64,000 nucleotides of DNA, taken from positions 124,001 to 188,000 of the forward strand of contig NZ_JAIERS010000012.1 in the NCBI RefSeq assembly GCF_019746665.1, in the 5' to 3' direction. Under the pieces are notes generated by a model. The model did not search any database, was not told where the DNA came from, and saw only the letters and a list, made by a program, of their open reading frames with translations. Of this stretch, positions 8,087-17,457 are shown one piece after another. This stretch comes from Sphingomonas sp. (GTDB lineage: Bacteria > Pseudomonadota > Alphaproteobacteria > Sphingomonadales > Sphingomonadaceae). The position numbers and the translations under genes were made by a program. Numbering within the stretch: position 1 is the first letter of the stretch; each line of letters opens with the position of its first letter.

Positions 8087-9565
8087 TTATTTCTTCTTGG
8101 TCTTCATGAAATTCTGAAAGCCCGGCGGCAGCTTGGGCATCCCGGGCAGGCCGGGCACGCCATCGGCCTGGCCCATCATCTCGCCCAGGTCCGGGCCGCC
8201 GAGCGCGTTGCCCAGCCCGCCCATGCCGCCCTTGCCGAGCATCGCCATCATCCCCTTGATGCCGCCCATCTTCTTCAGGCGCTTCATCGCGGTGGCCATG
8301 TCCTGGTGCATCTTCAGCAGCTTGTTCACCTCCTGCACGGTGGTGCCGCTGCCCTTGGCGACGCGGATCTTGCGCTTGGCGTTGAGCAGTTCGGGCTTGG
8401 CGCGCTCCTTGGGCGTCATCGAGCCGATCATGGCTTCCATCCGCACCAGGATGCGCTCGTCCATCGCGCCGGCGGCCATCGCGGCCTGCGCCTTCTTCAT
8501 CCCCGGGATCATGCCGGCAAGCGCGCCCAGCCCGCCCATCTTGCGCATCTGCTGGAGCTGACCCTTGAGGTCGTTCATGTCGAACTCGCCCTTGGCGAGC
8601 CGCTTCGCCATGCGCTCGGCATCTTCCTGCTCGATCGCCTCGGCGGCCTTCTCGACCAGGCTGACGACATCGCCCATGCCCAGGATGCGCCCGGCGACGC
8701 GGCCGGGATGGAAGGCTTCGAGCCCGTCCATCTTCTCGCCCGTGCCCGCGAACTTGATCGGCTTGCCGGTGACGGCGCGCATCGACAGCGCCGCGCCGCC
8801 GCGCGCGTCGCCGTCCATCCGGGTGAGCACCACGCCGGTCAGCGGCACCTGCGAACTGAAATTCTGCGCGACGTTCACCGCGTCCTGCCCGGTGAGCGCG
8901 TCGACCACGAGCAGGATTTCATTCGGCCGGGCGATCTCGGCGATCGCCTTCATCTCGTCCATCAGCGCCTGGTCGACGTGGAGCCGCCCGGCGGTGTCGA
9001 GCATCAGCACGTCATAGCCCTGCAGCTTCGCCGCCTGCACCGCGCGCCGCGCGATATCGACCGGGGGCTGGCCCGGGACGATCGGCAGCGTCGCCACCTC
9101 GACCTGCTTGCCCAAAGTCGCCAGCTGCTCCTGCGCGGCGGGGCGGTTGACGTCCAAGGACGCCATCAGCACCTTCTTGCGCTCACGCCCCGCCAGCCGC
9201 TTGGCGAGCTTGGCGGTGGTCGTCGTCTTGCCCGAGCCTTGCAGGCCGACCAGCATCACGATCGCCGGCGGGGTAACGTCGATCTCGAGCCCGACCTCGC
9301 CGCCGCCGAGCATCTCGGCGAGAGCGTCGTTGACGATCTTGACGACCTGCTGCCCCGGCGTGACCGAGCGCAGCACCTGCTGGCCAACCGCCTGCTCGGT
9401 CACCTTGTCGACGAAATCACGCGCGACCGGCAGCGCGACATCGGCTTCGAGCAGGGCGATCCGCACCTCGCGCATCGCCGCGCGCACGTCCGCCTCGGTC
9501 AGCGCGCCGCGCCCCCGAAGCCGATCGAACACGCCGCCAAGGCGATCGCTGAGACTTTCGAACAT
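8087..9565 (-). CDS. ffh: Signal recognition particle protein (SRP54)
   Basis: This 492-aa GTPase has the N-domain (MFESLSDRLGGVFDRLRG), the G-domain with GLQGSGKTTTTAKLA, LDTAGRLHVD, and TRMDGDARGG, and the methionine-rich M-domain with GMMAMLGKGGMGGLG near the C-terminus, which binds 4.5S RNA and signal peptides. It delivers nascent membrane proteins to FtsY, which is encoded 3 kb away on the other strand. The ATG at 9565 follows AGGAGTGATT; a GTG six bases earlier would leave no room for the ribosome site. Confidence 0.97.
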   Translation of the reverse strand: MFESLSDRLGGVFDRLRGRGALTEADVRAAMREVRIALLEADVALPVARDFVDKVTEQAVGQQVLRSVTPGQQVVKIVNDALAEMLGGGEVGLEIDVTPPAIVMLVGLQGSGKTTTTAKLAKRLAGRERKKVLMASLDVNRPAAQEQLATLGKQVEVATLPIVPGQPPVDIARRAVQAAKLQGYDVLMLDTAGRLHVDQALMDEMKAIAEIARPNEILLVVDALTGQDAVNVAQNFSSQVPLTGVVLTRMDGDARGGAALSMRAVTGKPIKFAGTGEKMDGLEAFHPGRVAGRILGMGDVVSLVEKAAEAIEQEDAERMAKRLAKGEFDMNDLKGQLQQMRKMGGLGALAGMIPGMKKAQAAMAAGAMDERILVRMEAMIGSMTPKERAKPELLNAKRKIRVAKGSGTTVQEVNKLLKMHQDMATAMKRLKKMGGIKGMMAMLGKGGMGGLGNALGGPDLGEMMGQADGVPGLPGMPKLPPGFQNFMKTKKK

Positions 9566-9774
9566 AATCACTCCTGCCGAGCCGGCCCCGCGCCAAACGC
9601 AAGAAACGCCGGCGGACGAAACCTCGTCGGCCAGCGTGTGCGCGCCATTTGGACGCGCGTCCAGCGTTTCGCATGGAAACGGTCAGGCGGCGGCGCCTAA
9701 TCCAAAACGTGTCGCTTTGCAATGGGGCGGCTTTAACCGGCCATTGACCGCCAGCGTGGCAAGAATGGCTGCGC

Positions 9775-11352
9775 ATGATCACGCCTCCCCCTCGGATCGC
9801 CCGCCCGCTTGGCCAGTTGACGACCGGCATCACCCTGCTGGCCATCCTGGTGTTCGTGGCGACGGCGAGCGCGGTACTCTCGCTCGCTTTCGCGCGCAGC
9901 CAGCACGGCGCGTCGCTCGATCGCGGGCTGACGATCGCGCTGCTGCTCAACATCGCCTTGATCCTGCTCGGCTGGCGCCGCCAGCGGGTGCTGGTCGAGG
10001 AGTTGAAGGCGGCGCAGACGCGCGCGCTGGTCGCGGGGCATGATGCCTTGACCGGCCTGCTCGCCCGCCGCGCGTTCGGCGAGGCGGGCGCCGCCGCGAT
10101 CGCCCAGGCGCGCGCGCGCAACCGGCTGGCGGCGCTGGTGCTGATCGATATCGACCGCGTCAAACGGGTGAACGATCTGCACGGCCATGCGGTAGGCGAC
10201 GCGCTGGTGAAGGCGATCGCCAGCGAAGTGGTCGAGGCATCGCCGCATGGCGCGCCGGTCGCGCGGCTGTCGGGCACCGAATTCGCGTGCCTGTTGCCGG
10301 TCGAGCCAAGCTATCCCGAAACCGTCGATCGCTTCGCCGAGCGGCTCGCCGCGCGGCTCGCCGAACCGTTCCAGGTCGATGGCCGGCCGCTTCAGGTGGA
10401 GGCGGCGATCGGCATCGCGCGCAGCGACGCTGCCGGCTGGCAGGTCGATTCCCTCATCCGCGCGGCGAGCATCGCGCTGGCGGCCGCGAAGAGCGCGGAA
10501 TCGGCCCCGATCATCTGGTTCGAGGCGGCGATGGCGCGCGAGCTGGAAGCGCGCAACGCGGTCGAGCGGGCGCTGCGCGTCGCGATTCCCCGGCACGAGA
10601 TCGTGCCCTATTTCGAGCCGCAAGTGGATCTCACGACCGGGGCGCTCACCGGCTTCGAGGCGCTCGCGCGCTGGGAACGGCCCAACCAGCCGCCGCTGAC
10701 GCCCGATCGCTTCATCCCGATCGCCGAGGAAAGCGGTTTGATCGACCAGCTTTCGCTGGCGTTGATGCTCCAGGCCTTCGCGCAGGCGCGCGACTGGGAC
10801 GCGGAGTTGAGCGTGGCGGCGAACCTGTCGCCGGCGCAGTTGAAGGACGCATGGCTCGCCCAGAAGATCGTGAAGCTGCTCACCGAAACCGGCTTCCCCG
10901 CCCACCGGCTGGAGCTGGAGATCACCGAGGCGGCGCTGATCGACAACCTGCCGCTCGCCCAGTCCACCCTCACCAGCCTGAAGGAGCAGGGGGTGAAGCT
11001 GGTGCTCGATGATTTCGGCACGGGCTACTCGTCGCTCTCGCACCTGCGCGCGCTGCCGCTCGATCGGCTGAAGATCGATTGCGCCTATGTCGGCACGCTC
11101 AACGACAGCAGCGACAGCGCCTCGGTGGTGAACGCGATCCTGCGGCTCGCCGAAAGCCTCAACCTGCCGGTGATCGCGGAAGGGGTGCGCGATGGCGCGA
11201 TCGCCGAACGGCTGAAGGCGATGGGCTGCCAGCGCGCCCAGGGCTATCTCTATGGTCAGCCGATGGCCCCCGCCGCCGCGCGGACGATGCTTGCCGAGCG
11301 CCGGCTGCTGCGCGGCGCGCTGCCCGCCGCCCCGCGCGCCGCCGTCGGTTGA
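9775..11352 (+). CDS. Membrane GGDEF/EAL protein, probable c-di-GMP phosphodiesterase
   Basis: This 525-aa protein has two N-terminal transmembrane helices (about residues 15-38 and 50-66), a GGDEF domain (about 80-245) and an EAL domain (about 265-510). The cyclase signature is degenerate: the loop reads RLSGTEFACLLP where GGDEF is expected. The EAL domain keeps GFEALARW, the N of NLSP, ELEITE, DDFGTGYSSLSHL, KID and AEGV, so it should hydrolyse c-di-GMP. The GGDEF half may be regulatory, for example GTP-sensing. It stands alone between the divergent ffh gene and mtaB. Confidence 0.92.
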   Translation: MITPPPRIARPLGQLTTGITLLAILVFVATASAVLSLAFARSQHGASLDRGLTIALLLNIALILLGWRRQRVLVEELKAAQTRALVAGHDALTGLLARRAFGEAGAAAIAQARARNRLAALVLIDIDRVKRVNDLHGHAVGDALVKAIASEVVEASPHGAPVARLSGTEFACLLPVEPSYPETVDRFAERLAARLAEPFQVDGRPLQVEAAIGIARSDAAGWQVDSLIRAASIALAAAKSAESAPIIWFEAAMARELEARNAVERALRVAIPRHEIVPYFEPQVDLTTGALTGFEALARWERPNQPPLTPDRFIPIAEESGLIDQLSLALMLQAFAQARDWDAELSVAANLSPAQLKDAWLAQKIVKLLTETGFPAHRLELEITEAALIDNLPLAQSTLTSLKEQGVKLVLDDFGTGYSSLSHLRALPLDRLKIDCAYVGTLNDSSDSASVVNAILRLAESLNLPVIAEGVRDGAIAERLKAMGCQRAQGYLYGQPMAPAAARTMLAERRLLRGALPAAPRAAVG

Positions 11353-11418
11353 CGCCCCCGGTCGACGCACCCGGCCCACATGGACTTCGCGCGCCCGGCA
11401 CCCTAGAGGAGCCAGGCG

Positions 11419-12666
11419 ATGTCCGCCCCCGCCCCCCACATCATCACGCTCGGCTGCCGGCTGAACCTCGCCGAAAGCGAGAGCTTGCGTGCCCTGTCGG
11501 AAGCCGGGCCGGGCGCGGGCGAGCGGGTGATCGTCAACAGCTGCGCCGTCACCCAGAGCGCGGTCGCCGAAACCCGCGCGGCGATCCGCAAGGCGCGGCG
11601 CGCGCATCCCACCGCCGAGCTTGTCGTCACCGGCTGCGCCGCGCAGATCGACCCGGCGGGCTTCGCCGCGATGCCCGAGGTCGACCGGGTGATCGGCAAT
11701 GGCGAGAAGCTCAGCCCCGCCGCCTGGGCCGCGCCCGAACGGGTGCAGGTGGCCGACATCTTCCGCGTCCGCGAAACCGCGCCGCATCTGGCGGCGAGCT
11801 TCGCCGGCCATGTCCGCGCCTTCGTCGAGGTGCAGAATGGCTGCGATCACCGCTGCACCTTCTGCGTGATCCCCTATGGGCGCGGCAACAGCCGCTCGGC
11901 GCCCGCCGGGGCGGTGGTCGATCGTGTCGCCGGGCTGGTCGAGGCCGGCCACCGCGAGGTTGTGCTGACCGGCGTGGACCTGACGAGCTATGGCCCCGAC
12001 CTGCCCGGCGCGCCCACGCTCGGGGCGCTGGTCGAGCGCATCCTGCGCCACGTCCCCCGTCTGGAACGGCTGCGCCTGTCGTCGCTCGATTCGATCGAGA
12101 TCGACGACCGGCTGTTCGAACTCATCACTGGCGAGGCGCGGGTGATGCCGCACCTCCATCTGTCGCTCCAGGCGGGCGACGACCTGATCCTGAAGCGGAT
12201 GAAGCGCCGCCACGCCCGCGCCGACGCCTTGCGGGTGATCGCGCGGGTGAAGGCGCGGCGCGAGGTCGCGATCGGCGCCGATCTGATCGCGGGCTTTCCC
12301 ACCGAAACCGAGGCCATGTTCGAGAACACGCTGAACCTGATCGCCGAGGGCGACATCGTCCACGCGCATGTCTTTCCCTATTCGCCGCGCCCCGGCACGC
12401 CCGCCGCGCGAATGCCGCAGGTTCCGGCGCGCACGGTAAAGTCCCGCACTGCCCGGCTGCGCGCGGCGGCGGCTTTACGGCGCGCGGCATGGCTCTCGGG
12501 GCAGCACGGGACTGTCCCGGCGGTGCTCATCGAGCGCCCCGGCGACCGCGGCCATGCCCCGAACCATGCCGAGGTCCGCTTGGCAACACCCGCCCCGGTC
12601 GGCGCGATCGTCCCGGTCCGCATCACCGGCGACGACGGCGTCCGCCTGCTGGGAGAGGCCGAATGA
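11419..12666 (+). CDS. mtaB: tRNA t6A37 methylthiotransferase MtaB (MiaB-like)
   Basis: This 415-aa radical-SAM methylthiotransferase turns t6A into ms2t6A at tRNA position 37. The N-terminal UPF0004 domain supplies three Fe-S cysteines (TLGCRLNLAESE, VNSCAVTQ, VTGCAAQ). The radical SAM CxxxCxxC reads NGCDHRCTFCVIPYGRG. A TRAM-like tail closes the protein. The N-terminus lacks the extension of MiaB proper, and the GCRLN motif fits MtaB. Its stop overlaps the ftsY start (ATGA), so the two genes are coupled. Confidence 0.93.
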   Translation: MSAPAPHIITLGCRLNLAESESLRALSEAGPGAGERVIVNSCAVTQSAVAETRAAIRKARRAHPTAELVVTGCAAQIDPAGFAAMPEVDRVIGNGEKLSPAAWAAPERVQVADIFRVRETAPHLAASFAGHVRAFVEVQNGCDHRCTFCVIPYGRGNSRSAPAGAVVDRVAGLVEAGHREVVLTGVDLTSYGPDLPGAPTLGALVERILRHVPRLERLRLSSLDSIEIDDRLFELITGEARVMPHLHLSLQAGDDLILKRMKRRHARADALRVIARVKARREVAIGADLIAGFPTETEAMFENTLNLIAEGDIVHAHVFPYSPRPGTPAARMPQVPARTVKSRTARLRAAAALRRAAWLSGQHGTVPAVLIERPGDRGHAPNHAEVRLATPAPVGAIVPVRITGDDGVRLLGEAE

Positions 12667-13583
12667 GCTGGCACGACAAGCTGCTCGGCGGCTTCCGCCG
12701 CACTTCCGACCGGCTGCTCGGCAACCTGGCGAGCTTCGGCACCGCCAAGCTCGACGAGGCCACGCTCGACGAGATCGAGGAAGCGCTGATCGCCTCCGAT
12801 CTCGGCCCCGCGACCGCCGCGCGCATCCGGGCGCGCCTGGCCGAGGGCAGCTTCGAACGCAACCTGGAGGAACTCGGCATCCGCCTGATCGTGGCCGAGG
12901 AGATCGAGCGCACCCTCGCGCCGGTGGCGCGCCCCCTGGAAATCAGCGCCTTTCCGCGGCCGCATGTCGTGCTGGTGATCGGCGTCAACGGCTCTGGCAA
13001 GACCACGACCATCGCCAAGCTCGCGCATCTGTTCACCGAACAGGATTATGCGGTGATGCTGGCGGCCGGCGACACTTTCCGCGCGGCCGCGATTGGCCAG
13101 CTCGCCACCTGGGCCGATCGCGTCGGGGTGCCGATCGTGCGCGGGCCGGAAGGGGGCGATGCCGCCGGCGTCGTGTTCGAGGCGGTGAAGCAGGCGACCG
13201 GGGTTGGCACCGATGCGCTGATCGTCGACACCGCCGGGCGCCTCCAGAACAAGCGCGAGCTGATGGACGAGCTGGCCAAGATTCGCCGCGTCCTAGGCCG
13301 CCTCAACCCCGCGAGCCCGCACGACGTGGTGCTGGTGCTCGACGCGACCACCGGGCAGAACGCCCTGTCGCAGATCGAGATTTTCCGCGAGGTGGCGGGT
13401 GTCACCGGCCTCGTCATGACCAAGCTCGACGGCACTGCGCGCGGCGGCGTGCTGGTCGCGGCGGCCGAGCAGTTCGGCCTGCCGATCCACGCGATCGGGG
13501 TCGGCGAGGGCATGGCGGACCTGCGCCCGTTCGACGCGCGCGAAGTGGCGCGGATCATCGCGGGGATAGATCGGCCGGTCTAA
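12663..13583 (+). CDS. ftsY: SRP receptor FtsY
   Basis: This 306-aa GTPase has an N-domain (MSWHDKLLGGFRRTSDRLL) and a G-domain with GVNGSGKTTTIAKLA, AAGDTFRAAAIGQL, VDTAGRLQNK, and TKLDGTARGG. It docks SRP-ribosome complexes at the inner membrane. It is short because the acidic A-domain found in E. coli FtsY is absent, as is common in alphaproteobacteria. The ATG at 12663 overlaps mtaB by 4 nt. Confidence 0.96.
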   Translation: MSWHDKLLGGFRRTSDRLLGNLASFGTAKLDEATLDEIEEALIASDLGPATAARIRARLAEGSFERNLEELGIRLIVAEEIERTLAPVARPLEISAFPRPHVVLVIGVNGSGKTTTIAKLAHLFTEQDYAVMLAAGDTFRAAAIGQLATWADRVGVPIVRGPEGGDAAGVVFEAVKQATGVGTDALIVDTAGRLQNKRELMDELAKIRRVLGRLNPASPHDVVLVLDATTGQNALSQIEIFREVAGVTGLVMTKLDGTARGGVLVAAAEQFGLPIHAIGVGEGMADLRPFDAREVARIIAGIDRPV

Positions 13584-13647
13584 TCGGCGCTATCGCCATG
13601 CCGGACTTATGAGGGCTGGCGCCGAACTACGTGAATGGGAGCAGCCG

Positions 13648-14253
13648 TTGAACGGCGAGAATAACGAAGCGAAGAAGAACCCCTGGATCAACGTCGCGCT
13701 CGATTACGGGCCGCTGGCCTTGTTTTTCCTGGCGTACAATCTCGCACCCGGCATCGCGCTGTTCAAGCTGCTGGTCGCGACCGGAGCCTTCATGGTCGCG
13801 ATGATCGCGGCGATGATCACCGCCGTCGCGCTCTACAAGCGTATCCCACCAATGATGGCGCTTACCGGGGTACTGGTGATCGTATTCGGCGGGCTGACGC
13901 TCTATTTCCGCGATGCGCGCTTCATCCAGATGAAGCCGACGATCATCTACGGTATCCTCGCGGCGCTGCTTGCCTTCGGGCTCGCGACCGGACGGCCGTT
14001 GCTGCAACAGGTGCTGGGGCAGAGCTTTCCGGGCTTGTCCCCGGTCGGGTGGCGCAAGTTGACGATCAACTGGATGGTTTTCTTCGTCGCGCTCGCGATC
14101 GCCAACGAAGTCGTGCGCCTGAACTTCTCGGAAACCGCCTGGGTCTATTTCAAGACCTGGGGAGTGATACCCCTCACCTTCGTCTTCGCGCTAGCTAATC
14201 TGCCGATGCTGACCAAGCATGGCCTGGAGCTGGAGGATAAGCCGAAGGGCTGA
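13648..14253 (+). CDS. yciB: Septation protein A / inner-membrane protein YciB
   Basis: This is a membrane protein of about 201 aa with five or six transmembrane helices. The family pattern is visible in NPWINVALDYGPLALFFLAY, FIQMKPTIIYGILAALLAF and WRKLTINWMVFFVALAIANE. YciB (IspZ) affects septation and envelope integrity; its mechanism is unclear. I prefer the TTG at 13648 because GGGAG lies six bases before it and the protein then begins MNGENNEAKKNPW. An ATG at 13609 would add 13 residues but has no ribosome site and lies at a fragment of an intergenic repeat. Confidence 0.9.
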   Translation: MNGENNEAKKNPWINVALDYGPLALFFLAYNLAPGIALFKLLVATGAFMVAMIAAMITAVALYKRIPPMMALTGVLVIVFGGLTLYFRDARFIQMKPTIIYGILAALLAFGLATGRPLLQQVLGQSFPGLSPVGWRKLTINWMVFFVALAIANEVVRLNFSETAWVYFKTWGVIPLTFVFALANLPMLTKHGLELEDKPKG

Positions 14254-14265
14254 TCTGAATGAAAG

Positions 14266-14363
14266 CCCCTCCCTCAAAGGGAGGGGTTTGGCGTGGGTGC
14301 TTGCCGGGCGGGCAACGTGCCAATATCTCCTCCGCCCCAACCCCTCCCCCAGAGGGGGAGGGG
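14266..14363. repeat. Two perfect GC hairpins between yciB and sodB
   Basis: The first is cccctccct-caa-agggagggg (14266-14286), followed by TTT on the plus strand, so it may end the yciB transcript. The second is cccctccccc-aga-gggggagggg (14341-14363), a 10-bp perfect stem. Both use the same cccctccc/gggagggg arms and look like copies of one dispersed intergenic element. They also lie at the 3' end of sodB on the opposite strand. Confidence 0.65.
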
Positions 14364-14380
14364 CTCGTCGGCTCTCCAGC

Positions 14381-14989
14381 TTACGCCAGGGCCGCCTCAT
14401 AGCGGCGACCGGCTTCTTCCCAGTTCACCACGTTCCACCATGCCTTCAAATAGCCGGCACGGTCGTTGCGATAGGTCAGGTAATAGGCGTGTTCCCACAC
14501 GTCGTTGCCAAGGATCGGCGTGCCTTTGAGCGCTACGTCATCCATCAGCGGATTGTCCTGGTTCGGCGTCGAGCCGACGCTGAGCGCTCCGCTCGCATCG
14601 GCGACGATCCAGGCCCAGCCCGAGCCGAACTGGCCCGCGCCGCGGTTGTTGAACTCGTCCTGCAGCTTGTCGAGCCCGCCATAGGTGGCGATCGCCTCGG
14701 CCAGCTTGCCGCTCGGCGCGCCGCCGTTCGGACCCATGATCTTCCAGAAGAAATCATGGTTCCAAAAGCCGCCGCCATTGTTGCGCACCAGCGCCGGCTG
14801 CGACGAGATCGTGCTCAGGATCTGCTCGATCGTCTTGCCCTCGAGCGCGGGGTCCTTGGCCACGCCCTCGTTGAGTTTGTCGGTGTAGGCCTTGTGGTGC
14901 TTGTCATGATGGAAGCGCATCGTTTCACCATCGATCGTGGGGGCGAGCGCTTCGTAATCATAGGGCAGCGGCGGGAGTTCGAATGCCAT
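14381..14989 (-). CDS. sodB: Fe superoxide dismutase
   Basis: This 202-aa cytoplasmic SOD has metal ligands in FHHDKHHKAY, NHDFFW and NDVWEHAYYLTYRNDR. The residues GGGFWNHDFFWKIM and the GQFGSGWAWIV region fit the Fe type. It converts superoxide to peroxide and oxygen. The ATG at 14989 follows GGAGGAACCTC; a longer frame to 15028 adds unlike residues. It is monocistronic, with pspF 80 bases upstream on the same strand. Confidence 0.95.
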   Translation of the reverse strand: MAFELPPLPYDYEALAPTIDGETMRFHHDKHHKAYTDKLNEGVAKDPALEGKTIEQILSTISSQPALVRNNGGGFWNHDFFWKIMGPNGGAPSGKLAEAIATYGGLDKLQDEFNNRGAGQFGSGWAWIVADASGALSVGSTPNQDNPLMDDVALKGTPILGNDVWEHAYYLTYRNDRAGYLKAWWNVVNWEEAGRRYEAALA

Positions 14990-15070
14990 GAGGTTCCTCC
15001 TTCTGATACAGCACTTGGGGCCGCCCAAGCGTCGCGTCCCACTTGGGCGCCCGGCCTGAGTCGCGCAACC

Positions 15071-16111
<1,041 letters not shown>

Positions 16112-16225
16112 CCTCACCCCCTTTTCCCAAAGCTTGGTGCAAAACCCCAATTCTTGGCAAGCAAAAATCGCCAATTCGCCAAGCTCAATCATGGCAAATC
16201 ACGGAAAAGAGGCGATAATTCGGTT

Positions 16226-16241
16226 TGGCACGGCGCGTGCA
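16226..16241 (+). promoter_or_regulatory. Sigma-54 promoter of the psp operon
   Basis: The sequence TGGCACG-GCGC-GTGCA matches the -24/-12 consensus TGGCACG-N4-TTGCA at all but one position, with GG and GC in the required spacing. Transcription should start about 12 bases downstream, roughly 40 bases before the leader ORF at 16295. PspF sites are expected in the pspF-psp gap but were not resolved. Confidence 0.85.
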
Positions 16242-16294
16242 ATGCAGTTGGCATCTGCCACCGGGCAGCATCAGAATGACACGGGAGACGAAAG

Positions 16295-16438
16295 ATGACC
16301 CTGACCAAATCCTTCCGCCATGCGACTGCCGCGCTGTTCGCCGCGGCGCTGAGCGCGGTGTTCCTGCTGAGCGCCGTCGGCCCTGCCGAGTTCGGCATCG
16401 CGCCCGCCACCGCCACTGCTTCCACGTTCGTCGCCTAG
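16295..16438 (+). CDS. 47-aa hydrophobic leader ORF at the head of the psp operon
   Basis: This small ORF begins MTLTKSFRHATAALFAAALS after GGGAGACGAAAG and ends in TAG. It is hydrophobic in the middle (about residues 10-29) with a small-residue C-terminal half, like a signal peptide with a short mature peptide or a single-helix membrane peptide. It matches no family I recognise. It is the first frame downstream of the sigma-54 promoter. Its stop codon touches the first arm of the hairpin pair before pspA, so its translation could control read-through. GC-rich third positions fit a real coding sequence. Confidence 0.65.
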   Translation: MTLTKSFRHATAALFAAALSAVFLLSAVGPAEFGIAPATATASTFVA

Positions 16439-16492
16439 GCCCCGGCGACGCACCCTGCCGGGGCGGCGCGCCCCTCGCCGCCCCGGCTTTTT
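16439..16492 (+). terminator. Intrinsic terminator with competing hairpin before pspA (possible attenuator)
   Basis: The terminator is a perfect 12-bp stem, gccggggcggcg (16457-16468), loop cgcccct, cgccgccccggc (16476-16487), followed by TTTTT. Its left arm can instead pair with gccccggc (16439-16446) to form an 8-bp hairpin with a 10-base loop. The two folds are mutually exclusive, the layout of an attenuator. A ribosome at the leader stop (16436-16438) would cover the upstream arm and favour termination. A simple partial terminator setting leader to PspA ratios is the alternative. Confidence 0.75.
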
Positions 16493-16514
16493 CAAGTTCC
16501 TCAAGGAGTGACCA

Positions 16515-17183
16515 ATGGGTATTTTTTCCCGCACCCGCGACATCATCGCCGCCAACGTCACCGATCTGCTCGACCGGGCCGAAGACCCCCGCAAGATGAT
16601 CCGCATGATCATCGTCGAGATGGAGGAAACGCTGATCGAGGTTCGCGCCTCGGCCGCGCGCACCATCGCCGACCAGAAGGAAATGCGCCGCCACATCGCC
16701 AAGCTCGAACAGCTCCAGGCGAACTGGACCGAAAAGGCCGAGCTGGCGCTGTCCAAGGGCCGTGACGATCTGGCGAAGGCCGCGCTGGTCGAAAAGCAGA
16801 AGTCGGCCGATATGTGCGAGCAGCTCCACAGCGAAATCGCCCTGCTGGACGAAACGCTGAAGGCCGCCGAGGACGACATCACCAAGCTGCAGACCAAGCT
16901 GCGCGAGGCCCGCACCCGCGAGAATTCGATCGCCGCGCGGCTGGAATCGGCGCAGAATCGCTACCGGATGCGTGACCTTTATGCCGGAGTGAAGATGCAG
17001 GATGCGTTCAGCCGCTTCGAAACGCTCGAGCGCCGGGTCGACATGGCCGAGGGCCGCGCCGATGCCGCTGGGCTGGGCGCCGCGCCCAAGACGCTGGAGG
17101 AGGAAATCGCCGAACTCCGCGCGACCGACAAGGTCGAGGCCGAACTCGCCGCGCTGAAGGCGCGGATGGGCAAGGACGGCTGA
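16515..17183 (+). CDS. pspA: Phage shock protein A
   Basis: This 222-aa protein is the standard PspA length. It starts MGIFSRTRDIIAANVTDLLD with the amphipathic membrane-binding helix, and the rest is the long coiled coil of the PspA/IM30 (ESCRT-III-like) family. It binds PspF to keep the operon off and, on membrane stress, forms scaffolds on the inner membrane. The ATG follows CAAGGAGTGACCA. It is the first gene after the leader attenuator and is followed after one base by pspB. Confidence 0.97.
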   Translation: MGIFSRTRDIIAANVTDLLDRAEDPRKMIRMIIVEMEETLIEVRASAARTIADQKEMRRHIAKLEQLQANWTEKAELALSKGRDDLAKAALVEKQKSADMCEQLHSEIALLDETLKAAEDDITKLQTKLREARTRENSIAARLESAQNRYRMRDLYAGVKMQDAFSRFETLERRVDMAEGRADAAGLGAAPKTLEEEIAELRATDKVEAELAALKARMGKDG

Positions 17184-17184
17184 G

Positions 17185-17454
17185 GTGTCCGAAGTCCTCA
17201 TCCCGCTGGGCGTCGTCGGTATCCTGTTCGTCGCGCTGCCTTGGATGGTCCTGCACTATGTTACCAAGTGGCGGCAGGCGCCCAAGATCACCGACGAGGA
17301 CGAGAAGCTGCTCGATGAACTCTATATGATGGCGCGCCGGCTGGACGATCGGCTGGCGACCGTCGAACGGATCATCGCGGCCGATCACCCCGATTGGCGC
17401 CCCAACATGCCGCTCGCCGAGCGGCCTGACTATGACCTTTCGAAAAGGAACTGA
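17185..17454 (+). CDS. pspB: Phage shock protein B
   Basis: This 89-aa protein has one N-terminal transmembrane helix (LIPLGVVGILFVALPWMVLH) and a cytoplasmic helix with KITDEDEKLLDEL and RLDDRLATVERIIAADHPDW. PspB works with PspC to sense membrane stress and relieve PspA inhibition. It starts with GTG one base after the pspA stop. The KITDED motif and the RLxxVERI segment recur in the small proteins downstream. Confidence 0.92.
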   Translation: MSEVLIPLGVVGILFVALPWMVLHYVTKWRQAPKITDEDEKLLDELYMMARRLDDRLATVERIIAADHPDWRPNMPLAERPDYDLSKRN

Positions 17455-17457
17455 CCA

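Noticed and set aside
9566..9774. A 4.5S RNA or small RNA in the gap between ffh and the GGDEF/EAL gene
   Set aside because: The 209-base gap shows neither the conserved 4.5S loop motif nor a strong long hairpin, so nothing is called.
9733..12369. Long open frame opposite the GGDEF/EAL and mtaB genes
   Set aside because: It runs across two well-supported genes and their gap on the other strand, with Arg/Gly/Asp-rich low-complexity sequence, as expected for a shadow in high-GC DNA.
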